This document shows, piece by piece, positions 35,963 to 44,446 of a DNA stretch of 64,000 bases. Numbering within the stretch: the first letter of the stretch is position 1; the number at the start of each line of letters is the position of its first letter. Source of the stretch: Marinococcus halophilus. Its GTDB lineage: Bacteria > Bacillota > Bacilli > Bacillales > Marinococcaceae. The DNA is taken from NCBI RefSeq assembly GCF_002265875.1, contig NZ_NPFA01000010.1, positions 18,065 through 82,064 on the forward strand, in the 5' to 3' direction. The notes beneath the pieces were generated by a model. It did not search any database. It had not been told where the DNA came from and was given only the letters and a program-made list of their open reading frames with translations. The position numbers were made by a program, and so were the translations under genes.

Positions 35963-36997
35963 TTAGTTTTCTTCTATTAATTCCTTCACTGACTCTCTGG
36001 CAATCAACGTAGGAGCCATTCGAACAATCTGCTGATCATTAATTTCTCCACGAATTTTTTGAAGCAAAACTTCCGCTCCCTTTTCTCCAATCTCTGCACT
36101 TGGCTGTTTTATGGTCGTAAGAGACGGCTGGTATACATTCGCGTAGGAAACATCATCAATGCTAATTAAACTAAAATCCTCTGGAATATGGCGGCCGCTG
36201 TTTTTGCACTCATTTAAAATTTCCAACAGAACAAGGTCATTACCAGCAAGGACCGCCGTCGGCGGAGCCGGGCCGCTCATCATTCCAGTCACTTCCTGCT
36301 GAATTCTATCCAGGGGTTGATCGATTATGTGGTTTTCCTGCATCTCCAGGCCGTACCGCTCCATACTTATACGAAAGCCCTCGATACGTTCAAGTCGTGG
36401 AGTAACATAAGCCGTAGCCGGCATGGTGACAATGGCAATTCTTGTATGGCCAGCCTGGGCAAATACCTGGACGGCTGTATCTACAGCTTTAAAATTGTCA
36501 AGCAACACCGTATTAACAGCTAAATCAGGAATGATCCGATCCAAAAACACAAGTGGTATGTTTCTTTCCTCCAGAAGTTCATACATATCAATATTGTCCC
36601 CAGTAGGAAAAACGATAAATCCGTCCACCTGTTTTGCCATTAATGCTTTAATATATTTTCGTTCCTTTTCAGGATCGTCGTCAGCGTTACAAACAATTAC
36701 GTGCACGTCCGCCTCCATGCAAGCGTCTTCAATCGCCCGTATAATTTCCGTAGAAAATTTATGAAGTATATTTGCCACAATAACACCAATGGTTGATGTT
36801 TTTTTCACTTTCAGGCTTCTGGCAACCACATTAGGGGAGTACCCTGTTTCTTCAATTACCCGCTGAATCATGTCTCTCGTTTTCTTAGACATAAATTCAT
36901 ACCGGCCGTTCAAATACTGGGAAACGGTACTTTTGGAAACGTTTGCTTTTTTAGCTACATCTGACATTGTTAAATGAGAAGAGTGTTTTTTTGTCAT
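35963..36997 (-). CDS. kdgR: LacI-family regulator of the hexuronate operon
   Basis: The 344-residue LacI/GalR protein has a helix-turn-helix near residues 10-30 (TMSDVAKKANVSKSTVSQYL) and a periplasmic-binding-type ligand domain (about 65-340). The ATG at 36997 is preceded by a GGGGG site, so the longer in-frame start is rejected. It is likely a repressor lifted by KDG or a hexuronate, acting on itself and the kdgK operon through two identical operators. Confidence 0.9.
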   Translation of the reverse strand: MTKKHSSHLTMSDVAKKANVSKSTVSQYLNGRYEFMSKKTRDMIQRVIEETGYSPNVVARSLKVKKTSTIGVIVANILHKFSTEIIRAIEDACMEADVHVIVCNADDDPEKERKYIKALMAKQVDGFIVFPTGDNIDMYELLEERNIPLVFLDRIIPDLAVNTVLLDNFKAVDTAVQVFAQAGHTRIAIVTMPATAYVTPRLERIEGFRISMERYGLEMQENHIIDQPLDRIQQEVTGMMSGPAPPTAVLAGNDLVLLEILNECKNSGRHIPEDFSLISIDDVSYANVYQPSLTTIKQPSAEIGEKGAEVLLQKIRGEINDQQIVRMAPTLIARESVKELIEEN

Positions 36998-37011
36998 ATC
37001 CCCCAGCTTCC

Positions 37012-37025
37012 TAAATCGGTTTAGT
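37012..37025. promoter_or_regulatory. KdgR operator before kdgR
   Basis: CTAAATCGGTTTAG, identical to the copy at 35933, lies 15 bases upstream of the regulator's ATG; this suggests autorepression. Confidence 0.8.
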
Positions 37026-37102
37026 AAATTTATTGTAAACGATAACATTTTCTTTTTACAAGATTTTTTTGTAAATTTGGACTAATATTTTTCGTCTAAG
37101 CC

Positions 37103-37138
37103 AAAGGGAACTGCCTTTTCTTGAAGACAGCTCCCTTT
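37103..37138. terminator. Hairpin downstream of a gene remnant
   Basis: AAAGGGA.CTG pairs with CAG.TCCCTTT around a 14-base loop. T-rich sequence follows on the plus strand; on the minus strand the tail is only weakly T-rich. Confidence 0.45.
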
Positions 37139-37155
37139 ATTTACCTTCTTTTTGA

Positions 37156-37365
37156 TTATGATAGCAGCCCTTCGACACAACCATCGGCGAAAGCGAAACG
37201 GGGGCCCTCAATCACCGTGCAGTCGTGCCCGTAAATGTCTTTTATCATGTTTGCCGTAATGACTTTAGAGGGCACGACGCTTGCCGCAAGCCGGCTTTCA
37301 CGAGGGGCGAAAATATTGTTGGCGTAGCAGTTACTATTCGTACCCGCCCGAAGTGCTCCATTTAT
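37156..37365 (-). pseudogene. C-terminal gene remnant at the edge of the AT-rich block
   Basis: On the minus strand an open frame ends at a TAA (37158-37156) and reads FAPRESRLAASVVPSKVITA, then IYGHDCTVIEGPRFAFADGC. Its codon use is GC-rich like the core genome. There is no start codon or ribosome site; the frame is cut at about 37350 where AT-rich sequence begins. It looks like the tail of a once longer enzyme gene whose family I do not recognise. Confidence 0.45.
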
Positions 37366-37816
37366 AATACACGGGGAGCTGCTTTACTACCGTAATCAAA
37401 AACGATAAGCTTCCAATACCTGCGGCTATGCTAATTAAATCAGTGTAATTTAACCAGGCCATGGTGAAATCTAAAGGTTCTATGAAGAATTTTATCATTA
37501 AAAAGCTTGGTACTACACAGATTAATACTGTTATGGAAGCATAGATAGAGTTTTTCAGACAAAACATTAAAAATAAACCTGAAACCGGCAGCATGCATTT
37601 TTTATTTCCCAAAGCATACTGAATAATGCTATAGATAAAAAGAATGCCGATGATTTTCAATGTACTTTCAATAGCTTCCGCCCAGTGTTCTTTAATAGAT
37701 ATAATGCTTTCAAAATCAAATATATTCAATATCAATACACCAAAAAAACTAACTCCTGCAAAAATACTTGTTAAAGCCAGCGTTTGTTTCAAAATCACTC
37801 GAATAGCGTTGAACAT
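37334..37816 (-). CDS. Membrane protein, unknown
   Basis: The 160-residue protein has four hydrophobic segments (about 12-32, 50-67, 80-108 and 125-145). AAGGAG precedes the ATG. Its last few codons run into the remnant described at 37156-37365, so the C-terminus may be an artefact of that junction. A YrvL-like regulator is conceivable but not supported by a clear motif. It follows the AEC transporter gene. Confidence 0.55.
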   Translation of the reverse strand: MFNAIRVILKQTLALTSIFAGVSFFGVLILNIFDFESIISIKEHWAEAIESTLKIIGILFIYSIIQYALGNKKCMLPVSGLFLMFCLKNSIYASITVLICVVPSFLMIKFFIEPLDFTMAWLNYTDLISIAAGIGSLSFLITVVKQLPVYYKWSTSGGYE

Positions 37817-37831
37817 ACATTACAGCTCTCC

Positions 37832-38737
37832 TTAAATCAATAACAAAAGCAGCAAGGGGATGGTAAAAATACTGCTGACCGTCGTTATTAAAGTAACTGC
37901 CGATACATGGTGTGGGTCTGTTTGAAACTGCACTGCATACAAAGTAGTATTCGCTGCTGAGGGGGCCGCCGCCATAATGATCATAATATTCCCCGTCAAC
38001 GTGTTTACGGGAAGCATCACTACAAGAAGCCAAGCGACGGCAGGAGAAATGATTAACCTGACTAAAACCGCGCTCATCATTCTTGATATATTGATGTGAG
38101 CAAAAGATATATTTGCCAGCTGCATGCCTAAAAGCAACATTATAACGGGTATCGCTGCATCAGCTATCGAATTAATTCCGCCCGTAATTCCCCCCGGCAG
38201 CGTGATTGAAGTGCTATTAAATATAAAGCCCAGAAGGGCAACATATAAAAGGGGAAGCTTCAACACTTTCCAAATTACGTTTTGGCCTCCCGCAGCCTCC
38301 ATAGAAGACCCTTTCGCAGCAAAATAAACTCCCACAGAGCTCATTAACAGCTGTTGCAGCACCATTAGCATTACGGCAATATTCAGAGCCTGTTCTCCAA
38401 ATATTGCCAATACTAAAGGGACTCCAAAATTACCATTGTTCATAAATGCTGAAGATAAAATAAAACCGTAGTGTTTTTCTTTATCTTTATACCAAAAGTA
38501 AGAAAAACAATAACTGATGAGAACCAGCAATAAGCATAGGGCACCCACAAATGAGGCATAATAAACAATTTCTGCGTTAATGCCTTCCTGGTAAAACGTT
38601 CTAAATGCAAGAAATGGCACCAACAAATAGATCGAAAACGTAGACAAAGGCGCCAATTCTATATTTAGCAAACGCTGAGCAATAAAGCCCACCATAAAAA
38701 TTGCAAGCACTGGCCAGACAATATTAAAAATGTCCAT
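37832..38737 (-). CDS. AEC-family (auxin efflux carrier type) transporter
   Basis: The 301-residue, roughly 10-helix protein has AEC features such as SSAFMNNGNFGVPLVLAIFG and the C-terminal half MIIMAAAPSAANTTLYAVQF. Bacterial AEC members move organic acids such as malonate or malate. Placed after the aldehyde dehydrogenase, it may export the acid made by the operon; that is inference. The ribosome site is weak (GAAAGAAG). Confidence 0.82.
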   Translation of the reverse strand: MDIFNIVWPVLAIFMVGFIAQRLLNIELAPLSTFSIYLLVPFLAFRTFYQEGINAEIVYYASFVGALCLLLVLISYCFSYFWYKDKEKHYGFILSSAFMNNGNFGVPLVLAIFGEQALNIAVMLMVLQQLLMSSVGVYFAAKGSSMEAAGGQNVIWKVLKLPLLYVALLGFIFNSTSITLPGGITGGINSIADAAIPVIMLLLGMQLANISFAHINISRMMSAVLVRLIISPAVAWLLVVMLPVNTLTGNIMIIMAAAPSAANTTLYAVQFQTDPHHVSAVTLITTVSSIFTIPLLLLLLI

Positions 38738-38769
38738 AACGCATCTTCTTTCTTATTATTGAATGGCCG

Positions 38770-40203
38770 TTATCGATTCCAGACAATAAGCTTTTCTTCT
38801 GTCATTTCTTCAATAGCATACTTCGGGCCTTCTTTGCCCGTACCGCTATTTTTCACTCCTCCATAAGGCATATGATCCACTCTATACCCTGGGGTGTCAT
38901 TAATAATTACTCCACCTACTTCTATTTCTTCTGCTGCCTGCAGGGCAAAGTTTAAATCATTTGTAAATATACCGGCCTGCAGTCCGTAATCAGAATTATT
39001 AACTTTTTGTATTGATTCTTCTGTACCAGTGTATGCTTCCACGCACACTACCGGGCCAAATATTTCATCATACGATACACGCATCGTTTCAGTAACATTG
39101 GTCAACACAGTCGGATAAAAAACAGCTTCTTTCCGCTGGCCTCCAACTTGAATTTTTGCCCCTTCATGTACTGCTTCTGCTACCCAGTCTTCTACACGCT
39201 GTGCCGCATCTTCAGAAATCATCGGGCCGACATCCGTAGTTTCCTTTCCAGGGTCGCCAACCTGTATACTTTCCGTTGCTTTCTTCAAATGCTGGACGAA
39301 TTCATCATGAACAGACCGGTGTACAAAAACTCTTTGAACGGAAATACAAACCTGCCCTGCATTATTAAAACTTTTCAATGCTACCGCTTTAGCGGCCGCC
39401 TGAACATCTGTATCATGATGAACGATAGTAGCCGAGTTGTTTCCAAGCTCCAATGCTACTTTTCGAAGTCCTGCATGCTCCTTAATATATTTCCCTACAC
39501 TAGTACTCCCCGTGAATGTAAACATATTTACTTTATTATTTTCCAATAGCCAGTTTCCAATTTCTGCGCCGTGCCCCGTTAGCACCTGAAGTTTTCCAGT
39601 TGGCAGCCCCGCTTCTTTAAGTATTTCAGCTAACTTCAAAGCCACCAGCGGAGTAGCGTCTGAAGGCTTTAATACCACACTGTTGCCTGAGGCCAATGCC
39701 GGCCCGATTTTATGGCAAACTAAATTCAATGGCACGTTAAACGGGGTAATTGCTGCTATTACTCCTACCGGCTTCCGAACAGTATAAGCCCTTCTATTTT
39801 CAGATCCAGGTGCTGCTTCAATAGGTACGCCTTCTCCAGCAACACGCTTTCCTTCTTCAGCGGCAATCTCCAACGTCAGGGCCGAACGGAAAACCTCTCC
39901 CATCGATTCATTGATTGGCTTTCCCACCTCTTTTACGAGCAGATTGGCAAATCCTTCTTGCTGTTCTCGTAATTTAGCAGCCGCCTTTTGCAGTATTTGA
40001 TATCTTTCATAAGGGCTGAGAGGAGTTTTAAATGCTTCCTGGGCTCCTCGTACTGCTTCTTCAACATCTTCTTTGCCTGCACGGGCGACTTGTGCTATTG
40101 GCTGTAGGCTGTACTTGTCTAAGATATTTATTTTTTGTTCAGTCATTTTGGTTTGGTTATTGATAAAAAGCCCGAATTCTTTTTGTTGTTCAAAGGTTTG
40201 CAT
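38770..40203 (-). CDS. NAD(P)-dependent aldehyde dehydrogenase of the sugar operon
   Basis: The 477-residue ALDH has catalytic cysteine in FNNAGQVCISVQRV and glutamate in KVALELGNNSATIV; the glycine motif is FTGSTSVG. GGGAGG before 40203 sets the start. It is related to lactaldehyde, sulfolactaldehyde and non-phosphorylating GAPDH-type enzymes. Directly after a class II aldolase gene, its substrate is probably the aldehyde half released by that aldolase (3-carbon, such as lactaldehyde or sulfolactaldehyde); the exact identity cannot be read from sequence. Confidence 0.85.
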   Translation of the reverse strand: MQTFEQQKEFGLFINNQTKMTEQKINILDKYSLQPIAQVARAGKEDVEEAVRGAQEAFKTPLSPYERYQILQKAAAKLREQQEGFANLLVKEVGKPINESMGEVFRSALTLEIAAEEGKRVAGEGVPIEAAPGSENRRAYTVRKPVGVIAAITPFNVPLNLVCHKIGPALASGNSVVLKPSDATPLVALKLAEILKEAGLPTGKLQVLTGHGAEIGNWLLENNKVNMFTFTGSTSVGKYIKEHAGLRKVALELGNNSATIVHHDTDVQAAAKAVALKSFNNAGQVCISVQRVFVHRSVHDEFVQHLKKATESIQVGDPGKETTDVGPMISEDAAQRVEDWVAEAVHEGAKIQVGGQRKEAVFYPTVLTNVTETMRVSYDEIFGPVVCVEAYTGTEESIQKVNNSDYGLQAGIFTNDLNFALQAAEEIEVGGVIINDTPGYRVDHMPYGGVKNSGTGKEGPKYAIEEMTEEKLIVWNR

Positions 40204-40222
40204 TAAAGTACCTCCCAATTCA

Positions 40223-41113
40223 TCATAATGTTACTACCTTTTTATTTTTGAAAAATTCTTCCGCATAGTTTTGACTGCCGAATACACGAATTTTTTCTGC
40301 AACTTTCTGTTTTAGCTTTTCTTTTCCTTTTTGCGTAGCATTTGCTAATACGATATCGCTGCTATTCTTTTCCCAATGCTCCCGCATCCCAACAATAAAT
40401 GCCTGCCTCAGTTCCGTATCGACGTTGATTTTTGAAACACCTAATTGAACAGCTCTTTTCACCTGTTCATCCGGAACATCAGAGCCGCCATGAAGAACAA
40501 TAGGACGGGAAACTTCTTCAGCTATTTCCGTTAATCTTTCAAACCGAATATTGGGTGTTTGTTGATATATGCCATGAGCAGTGCCAATAGAGATAGCTAG
40601 ATAATCTACATTTGTAAATTCAGCAAAAGTTTTTGCCTCCTCTACGGTTGTGATAAGCGCATCTTTTTCATCTACGGTGATGTCATCCTCCGTACCGCCT
40701 ATTTTCCCTATTTCACCTTCAGAACCAATTCCTAATTCTTTTGCCATCAATGCTACGTGCGCTGTCTTTTCAATGTTTTCTTCAACCGGAAGCGAAGAAC
40801 CGTCAAACATTACGGATTGAAAACCTAACTGGATAGCCCTCGCTGTCTGCTTTAATTCACGGCTATGATCCAAGTGTACTGCAATTGGTATACTCGCTTC
40901 CCTGCCATACCAATCGACCAATGATTTCATTGGTTCTAAGCCCACAGTTTGTATAACTTTTTGCCCGACCTGAATCATAATTGGAGATTGCATTTCTTCC
41001 CCTGCTTCGATAATAGCCTGAACTGTTTCTACATTATGGGCACTAAAAGCCCCCACCCCGTAATTGTTTTTGAATGCATGCTCTAGCATTGTTTTTCCAT
41101 CAATAAATGCCAT
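40223..41113 (-). CDS. Class II (zinc) ketose-bisphosphate-type aldolase
   Basis: The 296-residue FbaA/GatY-like aldolase has zinc ligands in PIAVHLDHSRE (His/Asp), ISIGTAHGIY and VLHGGSDVPDEQ; substrate contacts are in INVDTELRQAF. The usual FbaA has VLHGGTGIP, so SDVPD marks a divergent subgroup. It should release dihydroxyacetone phosphate plus an aldehyde. It has a strong AAGGAGG site and is the core of the unassigned pathway. Confidence 0.88.
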   Translation of the reverse strand: MAFIDGKTMLEHAFKNNYGVGAFSAHNVETVQAIIEAGEEMQSPIMIQVGQKVIQTVGLEPMKSLVDWYGREASIPIAVHLDHSRELKQTARAIQLGFQSVMFDGSSLPVEENIEKTAHVALMAKELGIGSEGEIGKIGGTEDDITVDEKDALITTVEEAKTFAEFTNVDYLAISIGTAHGIYQQTPNIRFERLTEIAEEVSRPIVLHGGSDVPDEQVKRAVQLGVSKINVDTELRQAFIVGMREHWEKNSSDIVLANATQKGKEKLKQKVAEKIRVFGSQNYAEEFFKNKKVVTL

Positions 41114-41125
41114 TTTTCGGCCTCC

Positions 41126-41860
41126 TTAGCGCTCTAAATCAATATCATAATGATATTGGTCACTTCTATATCTAGTTTTTGTATATTCAATTGGGCGATC
41201 ATGTATCCCAAAACTAAGCCTGGTCATTTTTAATAATGCTTCACCCGCTCTAATACCAAGCAAGTCCGCTTCATCAATAGTGGCATTGATGGCTATAATG
41301 CTTTCATTAGCTTTTTTCAGGTAAATACTATGTTTTTCTAATATTTCATAGTATTTGGCTTGGTTTAGATCCTCATTCATCAACAATTCACCAAGATCTT
41401 TGGGCCAGCACGTACGCTCTAAAGCTACAGGGATTTCATCTGCAAAGCGTATACGTTCAAGCAGTAGTATCTCTTCTTCGCTCCCGGCCTTTAACATACT
41501 TTTCTCATGATACAAATCATCACGAAACTCAGCACGTATCAGCCGGGAACTAGGAGTCTGGCCTTTCTCAATAACTTCTTCGGCAAAACCTTTGAGCCTC
41601 CCCAGGCTCCCAACCAATTTTTGCGGCTTTACAATGGTGCCCTTTCCCTGCCTTCTTTCCAGAAGACCAGTTTGTACGAGGATAGATATTGCCTGCCGAA
41701 TAGTTGTCCGGCTGACATCGAATTCTTTCATTAATTCCTGTTCGGTTGGAATTAAGTTGTTTTCCTGCCAAATGTGACGGTCTATTCTATCAACTAGAAC
41801 ATTTTTCACTTGCAAATAGAGGGATTCTGGTTTACTTTGGTCGATCGATGGATGAGGCAT
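41126..41860 (-). CDS. GntR/HutC-family regulator with UTRA domain
   Basis: The 244-residue protein has a winged helix at about 10-78 (IPTEQELMKEFDVSRTTIRQ) and a UTRA effector domain (about 95-240, ending TKTRYRSDQYHYDIDLER). Members bind sugar phosphates and repress the operon that contains them. It overlaps the kinase gene by 28 bases. A GGTCATTACC palindrome before the first gene of the operon fits HutC-type operators. Confidence 0.9.
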   Translation of the reverse strand: MPHPSIDQSKPESLYLQVKNVLVDRIDRHIWQENNLIPTEQELMKEFDVSRTTIRQAISILVQTGLLERRQGKGTIVKPQKLVGSLGRLKGFAEEVIEKGQTPSSRLIRAEFRDDLYHEKSMLKAGSEEEILLLERIRFADEIPVALERTCWPKDLGELLMNEDLNQAKYYEILEKHSIYLKKANESIIAINATIDEADLLGIRAGEALLKMTRLSFGIHDRPIEYTKTRYRSDQYHYDIDLER

Positions 41861-43010
41861 AAATATTGTCTTCCTTTCTTAAAGGAGGGGGGTAAGAGAG
41901 TCCATTGCCAATTAATGGACGAAGCCATTCATAATACTGCTTTTGGTCGTTAATGAATTTTCCTGGCAGTGCTCTTTCCCCTTCTTTTATCACGTTTTTA
42001 AATGAAGTAGTATTTATTTTAACATGATAAGGAAGATTACTAATGCGCTCTATACAAACCATTTGGCCACTGACGTTTTCATTTACTAAATGAGCAGCCT
42101 TAGTACCAATTTCCATGGCCTCCTGTTTATCTGATTCAGAGATGTATACGGAAGAAGAGCGCTGGTTCATGCCCAATACCTCAGCTCTTACACTAATTTT
42201 GAAATACTCCTCTAAGCTGGATTTAATCTGGGCAGAAACTCCTCCCAATACGGCCCGGCCATTTTTGTGTTCGGCATTCAGGCTGTCCTTCCAAAGCATG
42301 CCTTCACTTACTACGAGCAATGCTTGACCATGAGACTGCAGCGAAGCTTCCACAGATTCAAATAATTGCTCATGCGTATCAGGTATTTCAGGAAGTCCAA
42401 TAAAGTGAGGCCCTTCTTCTTCATATTTTTTAAAAAATCCTGAGGCCCCAGCAAGCCATCCCGAATTTCTTCCCATGGTTTCCAAAATTCTAACCTGTTC
42501 AAAATTATTCATCGCCATTAGATCCCTGCTGGAATCTGCTACAGTCTGTGCCACATACCTAGCAGCACTGCCAAAACCGGGTGAATGATCTGTTCCTCCT
42601 AAATCATTGTCTACGGTTTTCGGGATGCCTATTACTTGAAGGTCAGTGCCCTTATTGGCTAATTCCTTTTCTATGAGATGCAGCGCATACATAGTCCCAT
42701 TTCCACCGATCATTATGAGGGTGTCGGCTCCGATATGATTCAATTGCTGGCACATTTTTTCAATTACTTCCATACTGCTTTCAAAGCGTCCCGAGCCAAG
42801 ACACGCTCCTGGAACATCTTTGTACATCTGCAGGCGCTCCAGCAAATCCGTCGTTCCTTCTAAAAAATTGCCTTCAGCCAGCCCCTCATAACCATTGAAA
42901 ACAAAAGTTATATCGTGTTTCGGGGCTAAAGCTTCTGCCAAACTGACCAGAGAAGCGTTTATAACAGCTGTCGGCCCTCCAGCCTGACCGATTACAATTC
43001 GTTTTTTCAT
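41832..43010 (-). CDS. Phosphofructokinase-family sugar-phosphate/ketose kinase
   Basis: The 392-residue PFK-family protein starts KKRIVIGQAGGPTAVINASL, the form seen in the PPi-PFK-like long group. The catalytic aspartate is in GIPKTVDNDLGG, and METMGRNSGWLAG-like and LGMNQRSSS regions are visible. The phosphate-donor loop reads IGGNGTM: Gly where PPi-dependent enzymes carry Asp, which predicts ATP, but Asn replaces the usual Asp of GGDG. It probably phosphorylates a ketose made by the adjacent isomerase rather than serving housekeeping glycolysis. Confidence 0.82.
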   Translation of the reverse strand: MKKRIVIGQAGGPTAVINASLVSLAEALAPKHDITFVFNGYEGLAEGNFLEGTTDLLERLQMYKDVPGACLGSGRFESSMEVIEKMCQQLNHIGADTLIMIGGNGTMYALHLIEKELANKGTDLQVIGIPKTVDNDLGGTDHSPGFGSAARYVAQTVADSSRDLMAMNNFEQVRILETMGRNSGWLAGASGFFKKYEEEGPHFIGLPEIPDTHEQLFESVEASLQSHGQALLVVSEGMLWKDSLNAEHKNGRAVLGGVSAQIKSSLEEYFKISVRAEVLGMNQRSSSVYISESDKQEAMEIGTKAAHLVNENVSGQMVCIERISNLPYHVKINTTSFKNVIKEGERALPGKFINDQKQYYEWLRPLIGNGLSYPPPLRKEDNIYASSIDRPK

Positions 43011-43028
43011 ACACATCCACCCATCTTG

Positions 43029-44375
43029 CTACTCTACATAGACAGTCGTCGGAATGTTCAGTTTACGGCCCAGCTCCATCAATTCTTCGGTTACATCCGC
43101 ATAAACCAGGCCGTAATGAGGTTCATAACCCTCCTCCATCAACTGCTGTACCGTTTCAGTTACTGACGTACTCAGTTCCACTTCTACACTTGTACCATTA
43201 AATCGCTGTGGTGTATCCAATGCTTTTCCTTTCATAATTAACAGACGGAAACCTTCTCCAGGCAGATAACTCACCCGAAATATTGTAACTTCTCCTGCTT
43301 TTAATCCAAATTCCATTGTCATTCCTGTTTTTCTATTCGGATGAACTCCTGCCTGAGCACCCTGCTTTTCATTTGCTAATGAATAAGCTCCAGCTCCGCA
43401 ATGCCAGAAAACCACAGAATTACTGGCTTCATTTACATGGACCATGTCTCCAAGATACGGGGAGGCCCCTAAAGAGAGATGATTTAGTATGTGCATCGAT
43501 AAGGCTCCGTGGATATCCGTTTCGCAGGCTGAAGAAATGCCGTCCTCAGTTAATTGGGAAAGCGTCGAACATGCCGCTGCACCAAACTCTGTAAAGAATT
43601 CCGGCAGACACCGGATCGCCAGTGCTGAAAGGTTTTCTTCCCGGATTTCCTGGCGCATATACGCACAAAACTCGGAGAACTTCTGGGTCGTCTCTTCTGA
43701 ACGCTGGAGACCGATCACTTGTGTTTCTGCCCTGTCGAGCTCCTGCTGCTGCATGGAAGCAGTAGTCTCTTTTGCCCGTTCAAATGCTTTTTCCAGCTGC
43801 ATGCTGTGTATTTGAACACCAAACCGTTCCTGCAGGAGTTCTTCGTCTGTATCCGCGAAGAAAAAACCTGGAGGGTGTTCTCCTACAACTCCAATTTTCG
43901 TGCTTTGGAGATTTTTAATCATTGACTGGACATTTAAATTCACCCGTAATTTTTTAAGAACCTGGCTTTCATCACTATTGCCGAACACAAAATCGTACGG
44001 GTGCTTCGCTGCACGCAAAACATGGGACGTACTGTTTCCTCCTGTTAAAGAATTTAACCTGAGTCTTCCTCCTATTTCAGGCTCTCTAATGGACCAGACC
44101 ATAACGGGAGCAGAAAACCGGCTAATAATTTCCCGAATGTACTCACCATCAGTAAAGGTGAGACTCTGATAAATGACATAATCTATACTTTCCGCTTCTA
44201 TGGTGTTAATAAATTCACTCACATCGTTAACCGATCCTAGAACATCCTCTGGTTCGAACAGGTGAGCACTTATGCTTTTGAGTACTTCGCTCGTTTGCGA
44301 CCGTTGTTTTCTTGCCGTTTCAACATCAAAAGTCTTCTTGACCGCTGGAATATACAATACTTTCATGCCATTCAT
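43029..44375 (-). CDS. FucI/AraA-fold sugar isomerase
   Basis: The 448-residue protein resembles the L-fucose/L-arabinose isomerase fold (N-terminal Rossmann-like part about 1-165; C-terminal domain about 300-445). Candidate metal/substrate residues lie in CLPEFFTEFGAAACSTLSQL, ACETDIHGAL and VFWHCGAGAYSLA. The family converts aldoses to ketoses and includes isomerases of unusual sugars. GGAGG lies seven bases before the ATG. It is well below the size of true FucI (about 590 residues). Confidence 0.8.
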   Translation of the reverse strand: MNGMKVLYIPAVKKTFDVETARKQRSQTSEVLKSISAHLFEPEDVLGSVNDVSEFINTIEAESIDYVIYQSLTFTDGEYIREIISRFSAPVMVWSIREPEIGGRLRLNSLTGGNSTSHVLRAAKHPYDFVFGNSDESQVLKKLRVNLNVQSMIKNLQSTKIGVVGEHPPGFFFADTDEELLQERFGVQIHSMQLEKAFERAKETTASMQQQELDRAETQVIGLQRSEETTQKFSEFCAYMRQEIREENLSALAIRCLPEFFTEFGAAACSTLSQLTEDGISSACETDIHGALSMHILNHLSLGASPYLGDMVHVNEASNSVVFWHCGAGAYSLANEKQGAQAGVHPNRKTGMTMEFGLKAGEVTIFRVSYLPGEGFRLLIMKGKALDTPQRFNGTSVEVELSTSVTETVQQLMEEGYEPHYGLVYADVTEELMELGRKLNIPTTVYVE

Positions 44376-44396
44376 GTTATGCCTCCATTTTGCAAA

Positions 44397-44426
44397 GGTT
44401 ATTATGTTTATTTAAACATAATAACC
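44397..44426. promoter_or_regulatory. Intercistronic perfect palindrome
   Basis: The arms GGTTATTATGTTTA and TAAACATAATAACC (14 bases each, perfect) are separated by TT, in the 71-bp gap between the Gfo/Idh and isomerase genes. It could be an operator for an internal promoter or an mRNA stem-loop that sets relative expression. Only TTT follows it, so it is not a strong terminator. Confidence 0.6.
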
Positions 44427-44446
44427 TTTCATTGTTCAACCTGTTT

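Noticed and set aside
41832..43010. Calling this gene the housekeeping pfkA
   Set aside because: N-terminus and GGNG loop belong to the long PPi-PFK-like group and the gene is inside an inducible sugar operon; pfkA-pyk type context is absent.
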